From an uncultured Candidatus Melainabacteria bacterium (GTDB taxonomy: Bacteria; Cyanobacteriota; Vampirovibrionia; Gastranaerophilales; Gastranaerophilaceae): DNA of 64,000 nt. The position numbers and the translations under genes are program-made. The notes under the pieces were generated by a model, which ran no database searches, was not told the DNA's origin, and was given only the letters and a program-made list of their open reading frames with translations. Shown one piece after another: positions 16,658 through 26,460 of this stretch (within the stretch, counting starts at the first letter, position 1; each line of letters opens with the position of its first letter). Location: positions 62,001 through 126,000 of the forward strand of contig CAKUZI010000002.1 in assembly GCA_934717855.1 (NCBI GenBank). Reading direction: 5' to 3'.

Positions 16658-17923
16658 ATGGCAATATCTAATATAATTTCAGCTATCGGCAACAATAGCA
16701 GTGTATACCCCCTAATACTTCGTGATTGCGGAATTGAAGTTCCGACTAAAATTGTGTTGACATACAACCAAAACAAAAAAGAATCAAAAGGGATAGCTTA
16801 TCTTGCCGCGAGAGAAAGATTTTTGGATGAATATGCTACATCTGCTGTTTGGTTAGGTGGTATTCCTTTAGCAGACTGGCTTTGCAATAAGGCAATAAAA
16901 GCAAAAGGATTAAGTCCTGATGTTAATCTTAAGCTTTTCAAAGAAGAAAACGGCATTCAAGGAATAAATTACAACATCGAAAAATTTAAAAAGCTTGCAC
17001 CTGATGCAGTAAAAGACTTAATTAAAGCAAAAGAAAATAAAAAACTTTATGAAAAACTTCTTGCCGGCAAATTTATTGCCTCAACTACTATTCCTATTTT
17101 ATTTATGGGATTTATTCTTCCTAAATTAATTTTTGCTTCTTCTGCTAAAAAAATCGAAAAATTGAGAGAAAAAGAAAAAGCAAACAAACAAAATATAAAT
17201 TTTACGCAAAAAGATAGATTTTTTAAATCTAATAATCCATCATTTACAGGTTCATGGATAACTTCAGTCGCAAATTTTACAACTCCGAACAAAATGGCGG
17301 TAACTGACGGAGGTTATGCAGTTGGCAGAGTTGCAACTGCAAGAAATCAAAATGAACGCTACGACCTCAGTTTCAAAATGGCTGGGATGATGTTATTCAA
17401 TTTCGTTACTCCAAAATGGATAGAAAAAGCACTAAATAAACTGACAGGCGTTGAACTTGATCCTATTATTCTTGCAGATAAGAATTTTGCAGAACAAATT
17501 AAAAACAAATCTCTCACTCTTCCAAAATCAGACAGTGCGAAAGATTTACTTGATTTTGTCGACGATATCCGAAACAAAGACAGTCTGTTTATAAACTATG
17601 CTAAAAAATTCAAAAAAATCAAAATGCTTGATAACGGAATTCGAGACCCTAGAGAATACGTAAACATCAAAGCTTTGGCTAAATTCCGTAACGATATTGA
17701 AAACTTTACAAAACAAGCAATTAGCCAAAAAAATTTGAAAACATTCATTTTTGCTAATAAAGTAGCAAAATCAATAAATATTTTGACAAACGTAGCATTG
17801 AGCAGTATTTTGCTTGCTTACGTTCTACCAAAAGCTCAATTTGCTTTCAGGAAAATAGTTACAGGTTCTGACCTTGAACCGGGACTTGCTCCTGCAGAAA
17901 AAATTGTTGATAACAAAGCTTAA
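16658..17923 (+). CDS. orphan membrane protein behind a histidine attenuator
   Basis: 421 aa, no family recognised. Hydrophobic segments occur around residues 145-165 (FIASTTIPILFMGFILPKLIFA), 245-255 and 370-395 (NVALSSILLAYVLPKAQFAF). The motif PSFTG occurs near residue 195, and GGYAVGRVATARNQNERYDLSFK follows it; similar blocks occur in the gene at 59165. No signal peptide. GGAGAAAT lies ten bases before the ATG. Expression should depend on the upstream attenuator. The next gene starts 41 bases on. Confidence 0.7.
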   Translation: MAISNIISAIGNNSSVYPLILRDCGIEVPTKIVLTYNQNKKESKGIAYLAARERFLDEYATSAVWLGGIPLADWLCNKAIKAKGLSPDVNLKLFKEENGIQGINYNIEKFKKLAPDAVKDLIKAKENKKLYEKLLAGKFIASTTIPILFMGFILPKLIFASSAKKIEKLREKEKANKQNINFTQKDRFFKSNNPSFTGSWITSVANFTTPNKMAVTDGGYAVGRVATARNQNERYDLSFKMAGMMLFNFVTPKWIEKALNKLTGVELDPIILADKNFAEQIKNKSLTLPKSDSAKDLLDFVDDIRNKDSLFINYAKKFKKIKMLDNGIRDPREYVNIKALAKFRNDIENFTKQAISQKNLKTFIFANKVAKSINILTNVALSSILLAYVLPKAQFAFRKIVTGSDLEPGLAPAEKIVDNKA

Positions 17924-17930
17924 AACTGCT

Positions 17931-17964
17931 AGCAAAATATTTTTTGTTTAAGAGTTTAAATAAT
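17931..17964 (+). promoter_or_regulatory. AGCAA-type promoter of the phosphatase-like gene
   Basis: AGCAAAAT, then about 20 bases, then TTTAAATAAT immediately before the ATG at 17965. It matches the site before the M16 gene in spacing (34 and 35 bases from AGCAA to the start codon). Confidence 0.4.
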
Positions 17965-18849
17965 ATGCGAATTTCAATCTCACCTATCAACTACCAATTT
18001 AACCACTTAAAAAACCAGACCTCTCCTTTAAAAAAAGAAGATGTTGCATTTAAGGGTGATAACTTTGATTTTGATAACAGCGACTCTTTTTCTGAGCCAA
18101 GCGTTTTTGATATTTTAAGAGACCATATTCTTTCTAGAACACTTGTTGGAACAGAAGAAAAAATCAAAAATTTATCAAACTCAGAAATCGCGAGATTAAA
18201 TTGTGTAAGAAAGCACCAATCTTTTGATAAAAAACTTATTAACAATTTTAGAAGAACATATAACAATTCATATCGAGGAGAATCACTTGCTTTTAAACCG
18301 GAAAAATTTAACGAAATCAAAGGTTATGGTGTTGAACGTGTTATTGACTTAATCGGTTATGACGAATACAAAGAAAATTGCGATAAAAACAATTTGGATT
18401 ATATTTGCTTTGATGTAGCCAGCTATTTCAATGATTCATCAATCCTTGGAAGCAAGTCCGCTTACATAATTACAAAGAAACATGAATATGAAGCAATAAC
18501 CCAAAACTACAAACTTGCCAAAACTTACGCTGAAAACTTAGCAGAAAACTATCCTAAAGCGTACAAAGATGCTGTAGATAACTTTGTTAAATTTATGCAA
18601 ACTGTTGAAAAAGGGCACTTTTATATTAGTTGTGACCACGGGATCAATAAAACCAATAAAGCTCTTATGTTAATCGCATACTTTAGCCCTATTTGCAGTG
18701 AATATGAATACCAAGCTTACGTTCCGGGCAGACAGCAACTCCGCAATATGCAAGCTATTTACAAAGCTTTAACTCCAAACGATAAGAAAAAACTCGGCTA
18801 TACAGAAGAATTTGACAGCAAATTAAAAGAAAGACTTGAATTATCATAA
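17965..18849 (+). CDS. protein-tyrosine-phosphatase-like orphan protein
   Basis: 294 aa. A TTG at 17944 gives a longer frame, but ATG 17965 gives the N-terminus MRISISPINYQFN, like other proteins in this window, and VAFKG follows near residue 30. The C-terminal half resembles a dual-specificity phosphatase fold: GVERVIDLIGYDEY as a strand-helix unit, YICFDVASYF, then HFYISCDHGINKTNKALML at about residue 218. There C223-D-H-G-I-N-K-T fits the CX5R(T) loop, with Lys in place of the catalytic Arg. It may be inactive or a divergent enzyme. No signal peptide. Confidence 0.6.
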   Translation: MRISISPINYQFNHLKNQTSPLKKEDVAFKGDNFDFDNSDSFSEPSVFDILRDHILSRTLVGTEEKIKNLSNSEIARLNCVRKHQSFDKKLINNFRRTYNNSYRGESLAFKPEKFNEIKGYGVERVIDLIGYDEYKENCDKNNLDYICFDVASYFNDSSILGSKSAYIITKKHEYEAITQNYKLAKTYAENLAENYPKAYKDAVDNFVKFMQTVEKGHFYISCDHGINKTNKALMLIAYFSPICSEYEYQAYVPGRQQLRNMQAIYKALTPNDKKKLGYTEEFDSKLKERLELS

Positions 18850-18853
18850 CTAA

Positions 18854-18877
18854 AAAGCCCCTTTTAAAAGGGGCTTT
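18854..18877. terminator. bidirectional terminator
   Basis: AAAGCCCCTTTT/AAAAGGGGCTTT is a perfect palindrome with A and T tracts on both sides. It lies between convergent genes and can serve both. Confidence 0.85.
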
Positions 18878-18900
18878 AAAATTTATATTTTACTTTACGA

Positions 18901-19566
18901 CTAAACCATCGCAATTTCTCTTGAAGAGTGCATAAACTCAACTTGATTATCATCTTGTGAATGATCTACATCAGCTAAAACTTCATTTTTAATATTAGCC
19001 AAATCTTCTTTCATCAATCTTCTTGGAGAACCTTCATCCAATGAATGATTTCTTAACAAATATGATGGGTGGAAAATTGTAATAGCTCTATAATCTTTTC
19101 CATCAACATTAATTGTCATCCATTGACCTCTAACCTTTGAAATAGTTTGTTTTTTGTCTAGTTCAACAAATGATTTCAAAGCAGTTGCACCACAAAGAAC
19201 AATTGCTCTTGGATTAATAATATCAATTTGAGCATCCAAGAACTTTCTGCAAGAAGCTTTTTCTTCATCAGATGGAACTCTATTTTTAGGAGGACGACAT
19301 TTTACTGTATTGATTACATAAACATCTTCATCTCTAGAAATTCCTGCTTCTTTCAAAAAGTCATTCAAAAGTTGTCCGGCTCTGCCAACAAACGGTCTGC
19401 CTGTTTCATCTTCCATTTCTCCAGGTGCTTCACCAATAAGTACAATTTTTGCAGTTGATGGATTTCCGTCAGAAAAAACTATGTTATTTCTTGTTGCACC
19501 TAACGCACAAGCCTGACAGCTTTCGCATTTAGATCTAACTATTTCCAGACAATCTTTCTTCATCAT
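18901..19566 (-). CDS. uracil-DNA glycosylase, family 4 (iron-sulfur)
   Basis: 221 aa. Removes uracil from DNA. The Fe-S ligand pair CESCQAC near the N-terminus, motif GEAPGEMEDETGRPFVGRAG, the second cysteine region VKCRPPKNR, and the C-terminal FHPSYLLR are diagnostic of the family-4 enzymes; the other cluster cysteine is in the ASCRKF stretch. A tail of about 25 residues is extra. The ATG overlaps the stop of the transporter gene upstream by four bases, so translation is coupled. Confidence 0.93.
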   Translation of the reverse strand: MMKKDCLEIVRSKCESCQACALGATRNNIVFSDGNPSTAKIVLIGEAPGEMEDETGRPFVGRAGQLLNDFLKEAGISRDEDVYVINTVKCRPPKNRVPSDEEKASCRKFLDAQIDIINPRAIVLCGATALKSFVELDKKQTISKVRGQWMTINVDGKDYRAITIFHPSYLLRNHSLDEGSPRRLMKEDLANIKNEVLADVDHSQDDNQVEFMHSSREIAMV

Positions 19567-21041
19567 TCTCTCTCCTCGTTATTAGTTTTAAATAAACCTA
19601 CATTATATTTTTTACAATATCTTTTTAGCTCTTTCATAATTACATCTGATAACATGAACACTGCTATTAAGTTTGGCACAGCCAAGAACAAAGTAAATGC
19701 ATCAGATAGATTAATTATACTTTTAAAGTTCATGGCAGAACCTATAATTATGAATATACAATATATAACCTGAAAAGTCCTCGTTGTCAATTTTGTTTCG
19801 CCAAATAAATAATTCCAAGCTTTAATTCCATAATAAGAACCGCATAACATAGTTGACAAAACAAAACAACTTGCCATAATAGTCAACAATATCGGGAAGA
19901 ACGGACAAACAGAACCAAATGCTTTTGATGTTAATTCAATCCCCGCAATTCCTGTAGTATGTAAATATTCTCCTGAAACAACAATTACAAAAGCTGTAGC
20001 AGACCCAACAATTACAGTATCAACAAACGGCTGAAGCATGGCTATAAAAGCTTGAGCCACTGCGTTATTTGTTTTTACCGCAGAAAAAGCGATTGGAGCA
20101 GTACCTAATCCGGATTCATTTGCAAACATCGCACGTCTAAATCCCCAAAGCATGCAAGCAAACATTCCGCCTGCCATAGCCCTTGGTTCAAAAGCCTCTT
20201 TCAAAATCATCATTACAGTATGAGGAACATGCCCAATATTATACAAACAAACTGCAAAAGCCGTCATTACATACAAAGTACACATTACGGGTGTAACTTT
20301 TGAAGTAAATTTACCAATCGCTTTAATTCCGCCAATAATAGTAAAATAAGTAATTACAGCAACAATCAGCCCTAATAACCAACTTTGATTTGCAAAAAAG
20401 CTTTTGTCTCCACCTGTAACTTCGGTAATTTGCGTTGTCATGGCATTTATTTGAAATAAATTCCAACCACCAATCATCGCAAACACGCAACAAACTGCAT
20501 ATATTTTTGATAAATGCGGAGCAAATTTCCCAATATATTTGTTATTTTTCAGAGCACCCTCGATATAATACATAGGCCCTCCGGCAATTGTTCCGTCAGG
20601 GTTAATTTTTCTAAACTTAAGTCCCAACAAAACTTCCGCAAATTTCAATGCCATAGAGAAAAATCCCGCCATTATCATCCAAAAAATCACTCCCGGACCG
20701 CCGATTGAAACAGCAGCAGCCGATCCTGCAACATTTCCAATTCCGGCAGAAGCAGAAATTGTAGCTGTCAGAGCTTGAAAAGAAGAAACTTCTCCTTTTT
20801 TCTTTTTTACGCGGATTTCTTTGTGCTCGTAATTTTTAGTAATTAATTGTAACGCGTGCTTAAATCCCCAAATTCCAATAAAACGGGTTCTAAACGTAAA
20901 ATAAAATGCAGCTATCATTAATAGAGCAACCAAAAATTCAATTTTTACACCGTGAATGGTTACTGAACTAAAAATAATCCCTGAAATTTTATCGGCTATC
21001 GGAGATAAAAAAGTATCTATCGCTGTGTCTAAATTCATCAT
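19563..21041 (-). CDS. sodium:alanine symporter (AGCS family)
   Basis: 492 aa, the usual length, with about 10-11 membrane segments. FQALTATISASAGIGNVAGSAAAVSIGGPGVIFWM and ANESGLGTAPIAFSA are family signatures; GGWNLFQINAMTTQ and GIKAIGKFTSKVTPVM also fit. It should import alanine or glycine with sodium into the cytoplasm. The gene overlaps udg by four bases and the two form a small operon. The Cys content and tail are unremarkable. Confidence 0.95.
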   Translation of the reverse strand: MMNLDTAIDTFLSPIADKISGIIFSSVTIHGVKIEFLVALLMIAAFYFTFRTRFIGIWGFKHALQLITKNYEHKEIRVKKKKGEVSSFQALTATISASAGIGNVAGSAAAVSIGGPGVIFWMIMAGFFSMALKFAEVLLGLKFRKINPDGTIAGGPMYYIEGALKNNKYIGKFAPHLSKIYAVCCVFAMIGGWNLFQINAMTTQITEVTGGDKSFFANQSWLLGLIVAVITYFTIIGGIKAIGKFTSKVTPVMCTLYVMTAFAVCLYNIGHVPHTVMMILKEAFEPRAMAGGMFACMLWGFRRAMFANESGLGTAPIAFSAVKTNNAVAQAFIAMLQPFVDTVIVGSATAFVIVVSGEYLHTTGIAGIELTSKAFGSVCPFFPILLTIMASCFVLSTMLCGSYYGIKAWNYLFGETKLTTRTFQVIYCIFIIIGSAMNFKSIINLSDAFTLFLAVPNLIAVFMLSDVIMKELKRYCKKYNVGLFKTNNEERE

Positions 21042-21084
21042 TATGATTGTAGCACAAACATAAAGAAAATAACATTTTGATATT

Positions 21085-21360
21085 TTATATAGATTTCACC
21101 TCTCCGAGAAAAGAGGGCAATATGATTTTATTAAAATAATTATTACTTCATGTCCTCCACTTGAGAGAGGACCGAAATTTTTGATTTCGAGGAGGTGAAA
21201 AGTAGCAGTAATAGTTTTTTAATTTTTTATCAAGTCCACCCCCTCTCTCTAGCTCTCTCCCTTGGAGAGAGGATATTTAGATAGATTCACCTCTCCGAGG
21301 GAAGAGGTCGAAGTCGTTTACGAACAACTGTGAGTATTACGAATTCGGGAGAGGGGGTAA
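21085..21360. repeat. intergenic repeat region of CTCTCC-type palindromes
   Basis: The blocks ACCTCTCCGAGAAAAGAGG (about 21098), CTCCACTTGAGAGAGGACC and GAGGAGGTGAAAAG (about 21151-21200), CTCTCCCTTGGAGAGAGG and ACCTCTCCGAGGGAAGAGG (about 21252-21308) are related and partly complementary. No gene is present. The style is like the repeats at 7.8 kb but the sequence is different. Confidence 0.6.
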
Positions 21361-21429
21361 TTAATTGTTTTTATAAAATCAACCATATTTCTATGAACTG
21401 TACCCTAAAAAGAGGACACACAAAAGTAA

Positions 21430-21495
21430 GGCGGGGGACCACCCCCGCCATTATTACTTGTTTTGCGTTTTAGTCGTCGGGATAGGTATCCCGAC
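21430..21495. repeat. two perfect GC-rich hairpins after the prepilin gene
   Basis: GGCGGGGG-ACCA-CCCCCGCC at 21430-21449 and GTCGGGATA-GG-TATCCCGAC at 21476-21495. Both are far richer in G and C than their surroundings. They could end transcription of the prepilin on the minus strand, but lack a clear T-run, so they may be repeat units instead. Confidence 0.6.
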
Positions 21496-21538
21496 CTACG
21501 TGCTCTTAGATATTTAGAAAAATTAGAATTATCCTTAA

Positions 21539-22665
21539 TTAACCTCCGATACAAATTGCTTGAACTGGATCTCCAGAACGTCCATCATAACCACCAATTG
21601 TACCTGTCTGGCTATATGCTCGATAATACGCACCGCCTAAACTTCCACCTTCTTCACCGCTCCAAATACCAAATATAGAATTTGTATCCCCCAAAGAAGC
21701 TGATTTAGATGTATTTAATTTTAGCCCTAAATTTACATTTTCATTAGCACCTATAGATGTTCCATATAATTCTGTTGCTAATCTACCTAATTGCGCCTTT
21801 GTTGGCATATTTTTTACTCCTCCACATTGCTTTACTGCACCTGCCCAATAATCACTATCCCAACAACATCCTTTTATACCAAGTGTACCTTTTTGTACTT
21901 CTTCTTCACATTGAACTCTGGTTAATGGAGTTGGAGTAAATAGAGTACCAAAACAAACACCTTCTATTTCCAATGCGCAAACATTTCCTAATCCTTTTGC
22001 TTGCCCAAATGGCAACACATCTCCTTTTGAGTTTCCTTCTAATTTTGCTAGTTTATTTGGTTTTCTTCCTCCATTCCAGTCAAAAACTCCGGATAAACAA
22101 CTCATTGAATTAGACATTGCAGAACCTTTATTAAAAACTAGACCAGATTTATTTACATCAAAATCACAATCTTTTTTATAACTAAGTATAATTGGAGTTC
22201 CATCTGCGGTTACAATCCCCACAGTATCTGCCCAGCTATCTGCTATATCACTACTTATTTTTAGAGTTTTTGCATTCTTTGTTTTTGCGATCTCCCACAT
22301 CTTGCCGTCTTTATCCAAATCAACTTCTTTTGTTGGCCAACAATCACCAATATGATTGTTATCACAAATTTTAGCTATCTTCATATGTTTGTTCATCTCT
22401 CGAACAAATGACATTGTATCACCATAGCCGGTTAATCCACTTTGAACCGCCATTTTGTCGGTTACTTTACTTAATTTTTGTTTAATGTTCTCAACTCGCT
22501 TTTGTTTAACTCTATCTTGAACATTAGTCATTAACACCGGCATTGTTATTGCAGCAACAACACCAATGATACCAAGGGTAATCAATACCTCTGCTAATGT
22601 AAAACCAAAATGCTTGTTATTAGAGCCCCCCCCCGAAAAGCACTTCCAATAATTAAATCACTCAT
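21539..22665 (-). CDS. prepilin-like protein with an out-of-frame G9 tract in its leader
   Basis: The reading frame holding GFTLAEVLITLGIIG and a large Cys-containing head (to ICIGG at the end) is open to 21539. Its only good ATG, with a GAGAGGTAAAC site, is at 22665. Between them is a run of nine G (minus strand, 22626-22634). With nine the ATG frame ends early; with ten it reads MSDLIIGSAFRGGGSNNK and then the pilin signal. The longest simple frame starts at TTG 22585, which would lack the signal leader. The head has several Cys pairs (GCCWDSDYWAGAVKQCGG). About 370 aa if in frame. Confidence 0.75.
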
Positions 22666-22738
22666 GTTTACCTCTCTAATTCCTAAATAACATTACCAGT
22701 TTAACATATTTTTCAGAGTTTTTCAAGCTATCAAAAAA

Positions 22739-24046
22739 TTATTCAACAACAATCGCTCTTGCTATTGCCACCATTGTCCAGAAAACAAATTGTATTTGAG
22801 GTCTGAAAAATACCGTATCAACTAGTCCATGAATACAAACAGCACATATTGAAATCAATGCAGTTGCAACAAATATAACTGATTTTGTATCCGCTGAAGT
22901 TAAAATAAACTTAACTGAATTTTTTACCAAAGTAACCAAAAATCCGACAAACGCAATCAGTGCAAAAACACCGCTTTCAACTGCAATTTCCAAGAAAATA
23001 TTATACGCACTTAAGGCATCAAAGCCTGTTTTCATATAAAGTCCGTAAATTTCTCTAAAATTTTGGTTCCCAACACCAATTCCCAAAAGCCAATTGTCTT
23101 TGAACATATCAACTGATGAATGGTAAACATTAAACCTGAAAGAATTTGAAGAATCTTGTCTCATTGCAAAAATTGATAAAACTCTTGCTCTCAAAGAAGA
23201 AACAAGCAATATTGCCATAGTCGCCAAGCCTACAACCCCACCAACTATCGACAAATAAATGGTTTTGTAATTCTGCCATAAATATTTAGCGCTAACAGCA
23301 AACATTCCGCAAAATATTACCATCATCCCAATATAAGACCCTCTGCAACCTGTCAAGAACAATGTTAATGTTGAAAATAACGCCAACAAAATTCCGCCGA
23401 TTGCGAACTTATATTTTTTATCAGCTAAAAAGTATGAAGCCAAGCCATATAAAGATGGAATTCCTGCGACAAAATAACCGCCCAAAAGGTTTGGGTTATA
23501 AGGTTTTAATGTTCCGTATACCCTTGTCATAACCTCTTCCGGATTAAGTCCGGAAACATCTTGCCAACCGGAAATCTCTTCTACATGCGAAAAGTTTTGC
23601 AAAAATCCGGTTACTGCTTCAAAACTAATGCTTAATCCAATTGCACCAAGCAAATAAGGGATTTTATTTTTATTATTTTTTAAATATTGAACTAGCGAAA
23701 AATAAAACGCCATATATGTAAAAGTTTTAAAAAATCCTTTTAAGCTTAAATGAAACAAAGTTGAGCCGGCTAGACTAATTATCACAATCATAAAATATGC
23801 CAAAAGCCACAATTCAAAAGATTTACAACTTAGTGTTTCATTGGGTTTTGTTAATATTTTAACAACAGTTAAAAATACTGTAATCAATGCAATAAACCCG
23901 ATTACATCTGACGACATCACAGTCGAAGACAAAAATACAAGCAAAATTGATGCAAATATAAGCTTGTCTATATTTTGCAAAAATAAACTGTTATTATATA
24001 AATAATCTGATTTTTCCTGAGTAAATTTTAATATTTTATTGAACAT
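22739..24046 (-). CDS. O-antigen ligase/polymerase-like membrane protein
   Basis: 435 aa with about 10-11 membrane helices. A large loop with GTLKPYNPNLLGGYF, LTGCRGSYIGMMV and a C-terminal IHGLVDTVFFRPQ are typical of WaaL/Wzy-type enzymes that join or polymerise surface glycans. The start overlaps the end of the DUF4330 gene by 11 bases, so it is the third gene of an operon with the HldE-like kinase and DUF4330. Role in building surface polysaccharide is inferred. Confidence 0.85.
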   Translation of the reverse strand: MFNKILKFTQEKSDYLYNNSLFLQNIDKLIFASILLVFLSSTVMSSDVIGFIALITVFLTVVKILTKPNETLSCKSFELWLLAYFMIVIISLAGSTLFHLSLKGFFKTFTYMAFYFSLVQYLKNNKNKIPYLLGAIGLSISFEAVTGFLQNFSHVEEISGWQDVSGLNPEEVMTRVYGTLKPYNPNLLGGYFVAGIPSLYGLASYFLADKKYKFAIGGILLALFSTLTLFLTGCRGSYIGMMVIFCGMFAVSAKYLWQNYKTIYLSIVGGVVGLATMAILLVSSLRARVLSIFAMRQDSSNSFRFNVYHSSVDMFKDNWLLGIGVGNQNFREIYGLYMKTGFDALSAYNIFLEIAVESGVFALIAFVGFLVTLVKNSVKFILTSADTKSVIFVATALISICAVCIHGLVDTVFFRPQIQFVFWTMVAIARAIVVE

Positions 24047-24602
24047 CGTTATCTGTATTTATTGAGTTTTGAAATTTGTCATCATCAGTTTCCGGCATAA
24101 CTTTCAAGTCAGAAACAGTACCGTTAAATTTGTAATCTTTTCCCTCAAGAGTAATAGGTAAGCCCATTTTAATCTTGTTTCCGCCAACAACAGCTCCATC
24201 TTTAGTGATTTTCGCTGTATCTTTAAGGGTTACTGTTATGTCATACATATTAGCTTGAGAAACATCTTCTACTACCATTACTTTTTTACTATTCAAAATA
24301 GGAAGTACAATTTTTTTTCTATCTGCTTTTACATCAACAATATCAAGATCTGTATAAGGAACATTCCTGATACTTATAAATGTTTTATCATTAGCTCTCA
24401 TTGGGATTTCATTTCCTGTTAATGTTACACCTCTAACAAAAACTTGGAACGAAATTTTTGAAGTTGCTTCAATTTGTTTTGATGCTGTTTGTCTGAAATT
24501 TTTATATGTAAAAAAACCGACAATCAGTGCCAAAACCACACCGGCAACAATAATCATGTCTACCGTTTTAAATTTTTTAAATATTTCTGTAAATTTATCC
24601 AT
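24036..24602 (-). CDS. DUF4330 family membrane-anchored protein
   Basis: 188 aa from ATG 24602; an ATG at 24617 lies inside the Shine-Dalgarno site (GGAGAG) and is not used. A single N-terminal membrane helix (VDMIIVAGVVLALIVGFF) is followed by a beta-rich domain of the DUF4330 type, known mainly from cyanobacteria and relatives and of unknown function. Location between a sugar kinase gene and an O-antigen ligase-like gene suggests a part in envelope glycan export or control. Confidence 0.75.
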   Translation of the reverse strand: MDKFTEIFKKFKTVDMIIVAGVVLALIVGFFTYKNFRQTASKQIEATSKISFQVFVRGVTLTGNEIPMRANDKTFISIRNVPYTDLDIVDVKADRKKIVLPILNSKKVMVVEDVSQANMYDITVTLKDTAKITKDGAVVGGNKIKMGLPITLEGKDYKFNGTVSDLKVMPETDDDKFQNSINTDNDVQ

Positions 24603-24632
24603 AAAAGTTCTCTCCATATAATTTTCTGTTAA

Positions 24633-25637
24633 CTATAATTTGTCAACAGCACTTAAAATTTCTTCTATTGTTGTTGTAGCACAACCAAATTGTCTTACGA
24701 CAATACTTGCTGCGATGTTGCCAATAATTGCAGCATAAGACGGTTCTGCACCAGTTGCTAATGCAAGAGTATAAACGGCTGTAACCGTATCTCCGGCACC
24801 TGTAACATCAAAAACTTCCGATTTGTTGAACACCGGAATTTTTGTATAATTTCCATGAGCTCTTGCAACAAACATACCATCTGCTCCACAAGTTATTAAA
24901 ACTGATTTTGCATTTGTTGCATCTAATAGCTTGTCTCCGGCACGTTTTAAATCTTCTTCATTTTCAATAAAAAATCCAACTGATTTTTGGGTATCCGGAA
25001 GATTTGGAGTCATTGAAGTTACATTTTTATAAACTTCCAAATCTTTTTGAGCATCAACCACAACCACTTTATCATATTGATTTGCAAGGCGAATTGTTTC
25101 TTGAATTATTCTAGGAGTTAGAGTTCCAATATGATAGTTTGAAAGTATAATTGCATCGTGTTCAGGAATTGCTCTTTCAATTTGTTTCAAAACTTCTTCT
25201 TCTATTTCCGGACTAAGCAAAGCATTTGTTTGCCTGTCGATACGAACAATTTGCTGGGTAATTGAAGTTGTAATTGATCCCGAAATTCTTGTTTTTGTAG
25301 TTGTTTTTCTTGATGGATCAACAACTAGCAATCCACAATTTACATTAGCCTTTTCAAAAGTTTCTCTCAATTGAGTTGCTTGAAAATCATCTCCGCAAAC
25401 ACCTATTACGCTGACTTTTCCATCATTCAATGTTGAAACATTATGAGCGGCATTTGACGCTGCTCCTAATATTAATTTTGTATTTGAATGGCGCAAAATC
25501 AAAACGGGAGCTTCTCTGGAAATTCTTTCCGCATCCCCATAAATCATCTCATCAATAGCTAAATCGCCGATTACCAAAACTTTCGGCTCATTCAATTTTT
25601 TCACATAAGAAACGAGTTGTTCTTTATTTATATACAT
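24633..25637 (-). CDS. PfkB-family sugar kinase, HldE/RfaE kinase-domain type
   Basis: 334 aa. The ribokinase fold shows VIGDLAIDEMIYGDAERISREAPVLI at the start, LGAASNAAHNVSTL, and the ATP/catalytic loop DVTGAGDTVTAVYTL near the end with the Asp base. The order and ISREAP motif fit the kinase half of HldE, which phosphorylates heptose-7-phosphate for lipopolysaccharide. The nucleotidyltransferase half is absent. First gene of the operon with DUF4330 and the ligase-like gene. Substrate is inferred. Confidence 0.85.
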   Translation of the reverse strand: MYINKEQLVSYVKKLNEPKVLVIGDLAIDEMIYGDAERISREAPVLILRHSNTKLILGAASNAAHNVSTLNDGKVSVIGVCGDDFQATQLRETFEKANVNCGLLVVDPSRKTTTKTRISGSITTSITQQIVRIDRQTNALLSPEIEEEVLKQIERAIPEHDAIILSNYHIGTLTPRIIQETIRLANQYDKVVVVDAQKDLEVYKNVTSMTPNLPDTQKSVGFFIENEEDLKRAGDKLLDATNAKSVLITCGADGMFVARAHGNYTKIPVFNKSEVFDVTGAGDTVTAVYTLALATGAEPSYAAIIGNIAASIVVRQFGCATTTIEEILSAVDKL

Positions 25638-25692
25638 AAAATAATCCTCAGCTAGATTTTACCACAAATAAAATATTTATCCAAAATTTGAA

Positions 25693-26427
25693 TTAAATAT
25701 GCCTTGAAGTAGGATGTAAAATCATCTCTGCAAGCTTTTCTGCGCCATCAAAATTTCTGGCAATCATGATTTTTGCAGATTTTTCTCTATCATAATCTAT
25801 AAACCTGTGTTCAATAGAAAAGCTTCCGTTTTCAAAAGTCGCAACACAATAACAAGCTTTTGGATCTTTAGTCATTGGACGTCCAACACTACCGACATTT
25901 ACAACTGTTTGTTTTGTATTAGTTTGATAGCCGGCTGGAACATGGGTATGACCGCAAAAAATCAAATCAGCATCTACACCTTTTATTATTTCCTCAATCT
26001 CATTTATTGGCATATCCGGTAAAATATCCTCATTATTACGACGAGGCGAACCATGAACCAGCAAAACTTTAACTCCCTCAATTTCTAATTCTTTTTGAGC
26101 AGGAAGATTTTTTAAATACTCTTTTCTATCATCCGACAAAAACAAAACATCATCAGCTAAAGCATGCGCCATTACCGGAAAAGCATTTTCTGTATTTTTC
26201 AATATTTCAGGAGTAAAATCTGAAATCATTTTATCAGTGTTTCCTTGAATAACAATCCAATTATTTTGAGATTTAACAAAATCAATTACTTTAGCCGGTT
26301 CAGGACCTGCCATTGCCAAATCTCCCAAACATAAAACTTTCTCACAATTATTTTCTTTTATGTCAACCATAACACTTTCAAGTGCCTGCATATTTCCGTG
26401 AATATCTGATAAAATTGCAACTTTCAT
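25693..26427 (-). CDS. metallophosphoesterase (calcineurin-like)
   Basis: 244 aa from ATG 26427, preceded by AAGGAGAGT; a longer frame to 26487 crosses the start of ispG and is rejected. Metal motifs occur in order: LSDIHGNMQALE, LGDLAMAGPEP, VIQGNTDKMI, LVHGSPR and FCGHTHVPAG. It is a YfcE/MJ0936-like phosphodiesterase or protein phosphatase; the substrate is not known. It diverges from ispG over about 30 bases. Confidence 0.9.
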   Translation of the reverse strand: MKVAILSDIHGNMQALESVMVDIKENNCEKVLCLGDLAMAGPEPAKVIDFVKSQNNWIVIQGNTDKMISDFTPEILKNTENAFPVMAHALADDVLFLSDDRKEYLKNLPAQKELEIEGVKVLLVHGSPRRNNEDILPDMPINEIEEIIKGVDADLIFCGHTHVPAGYQTNTKQTVVNVGSVGRPMTKDPKACYCVATFENGSFSIEHRFIDYDREKSAKIMIARNFDGAEKLAEMILHPTSRHI

Positions 26428-26460
26428 GATTACTCTCCTTTTTTGTGTTAACATTATAAT

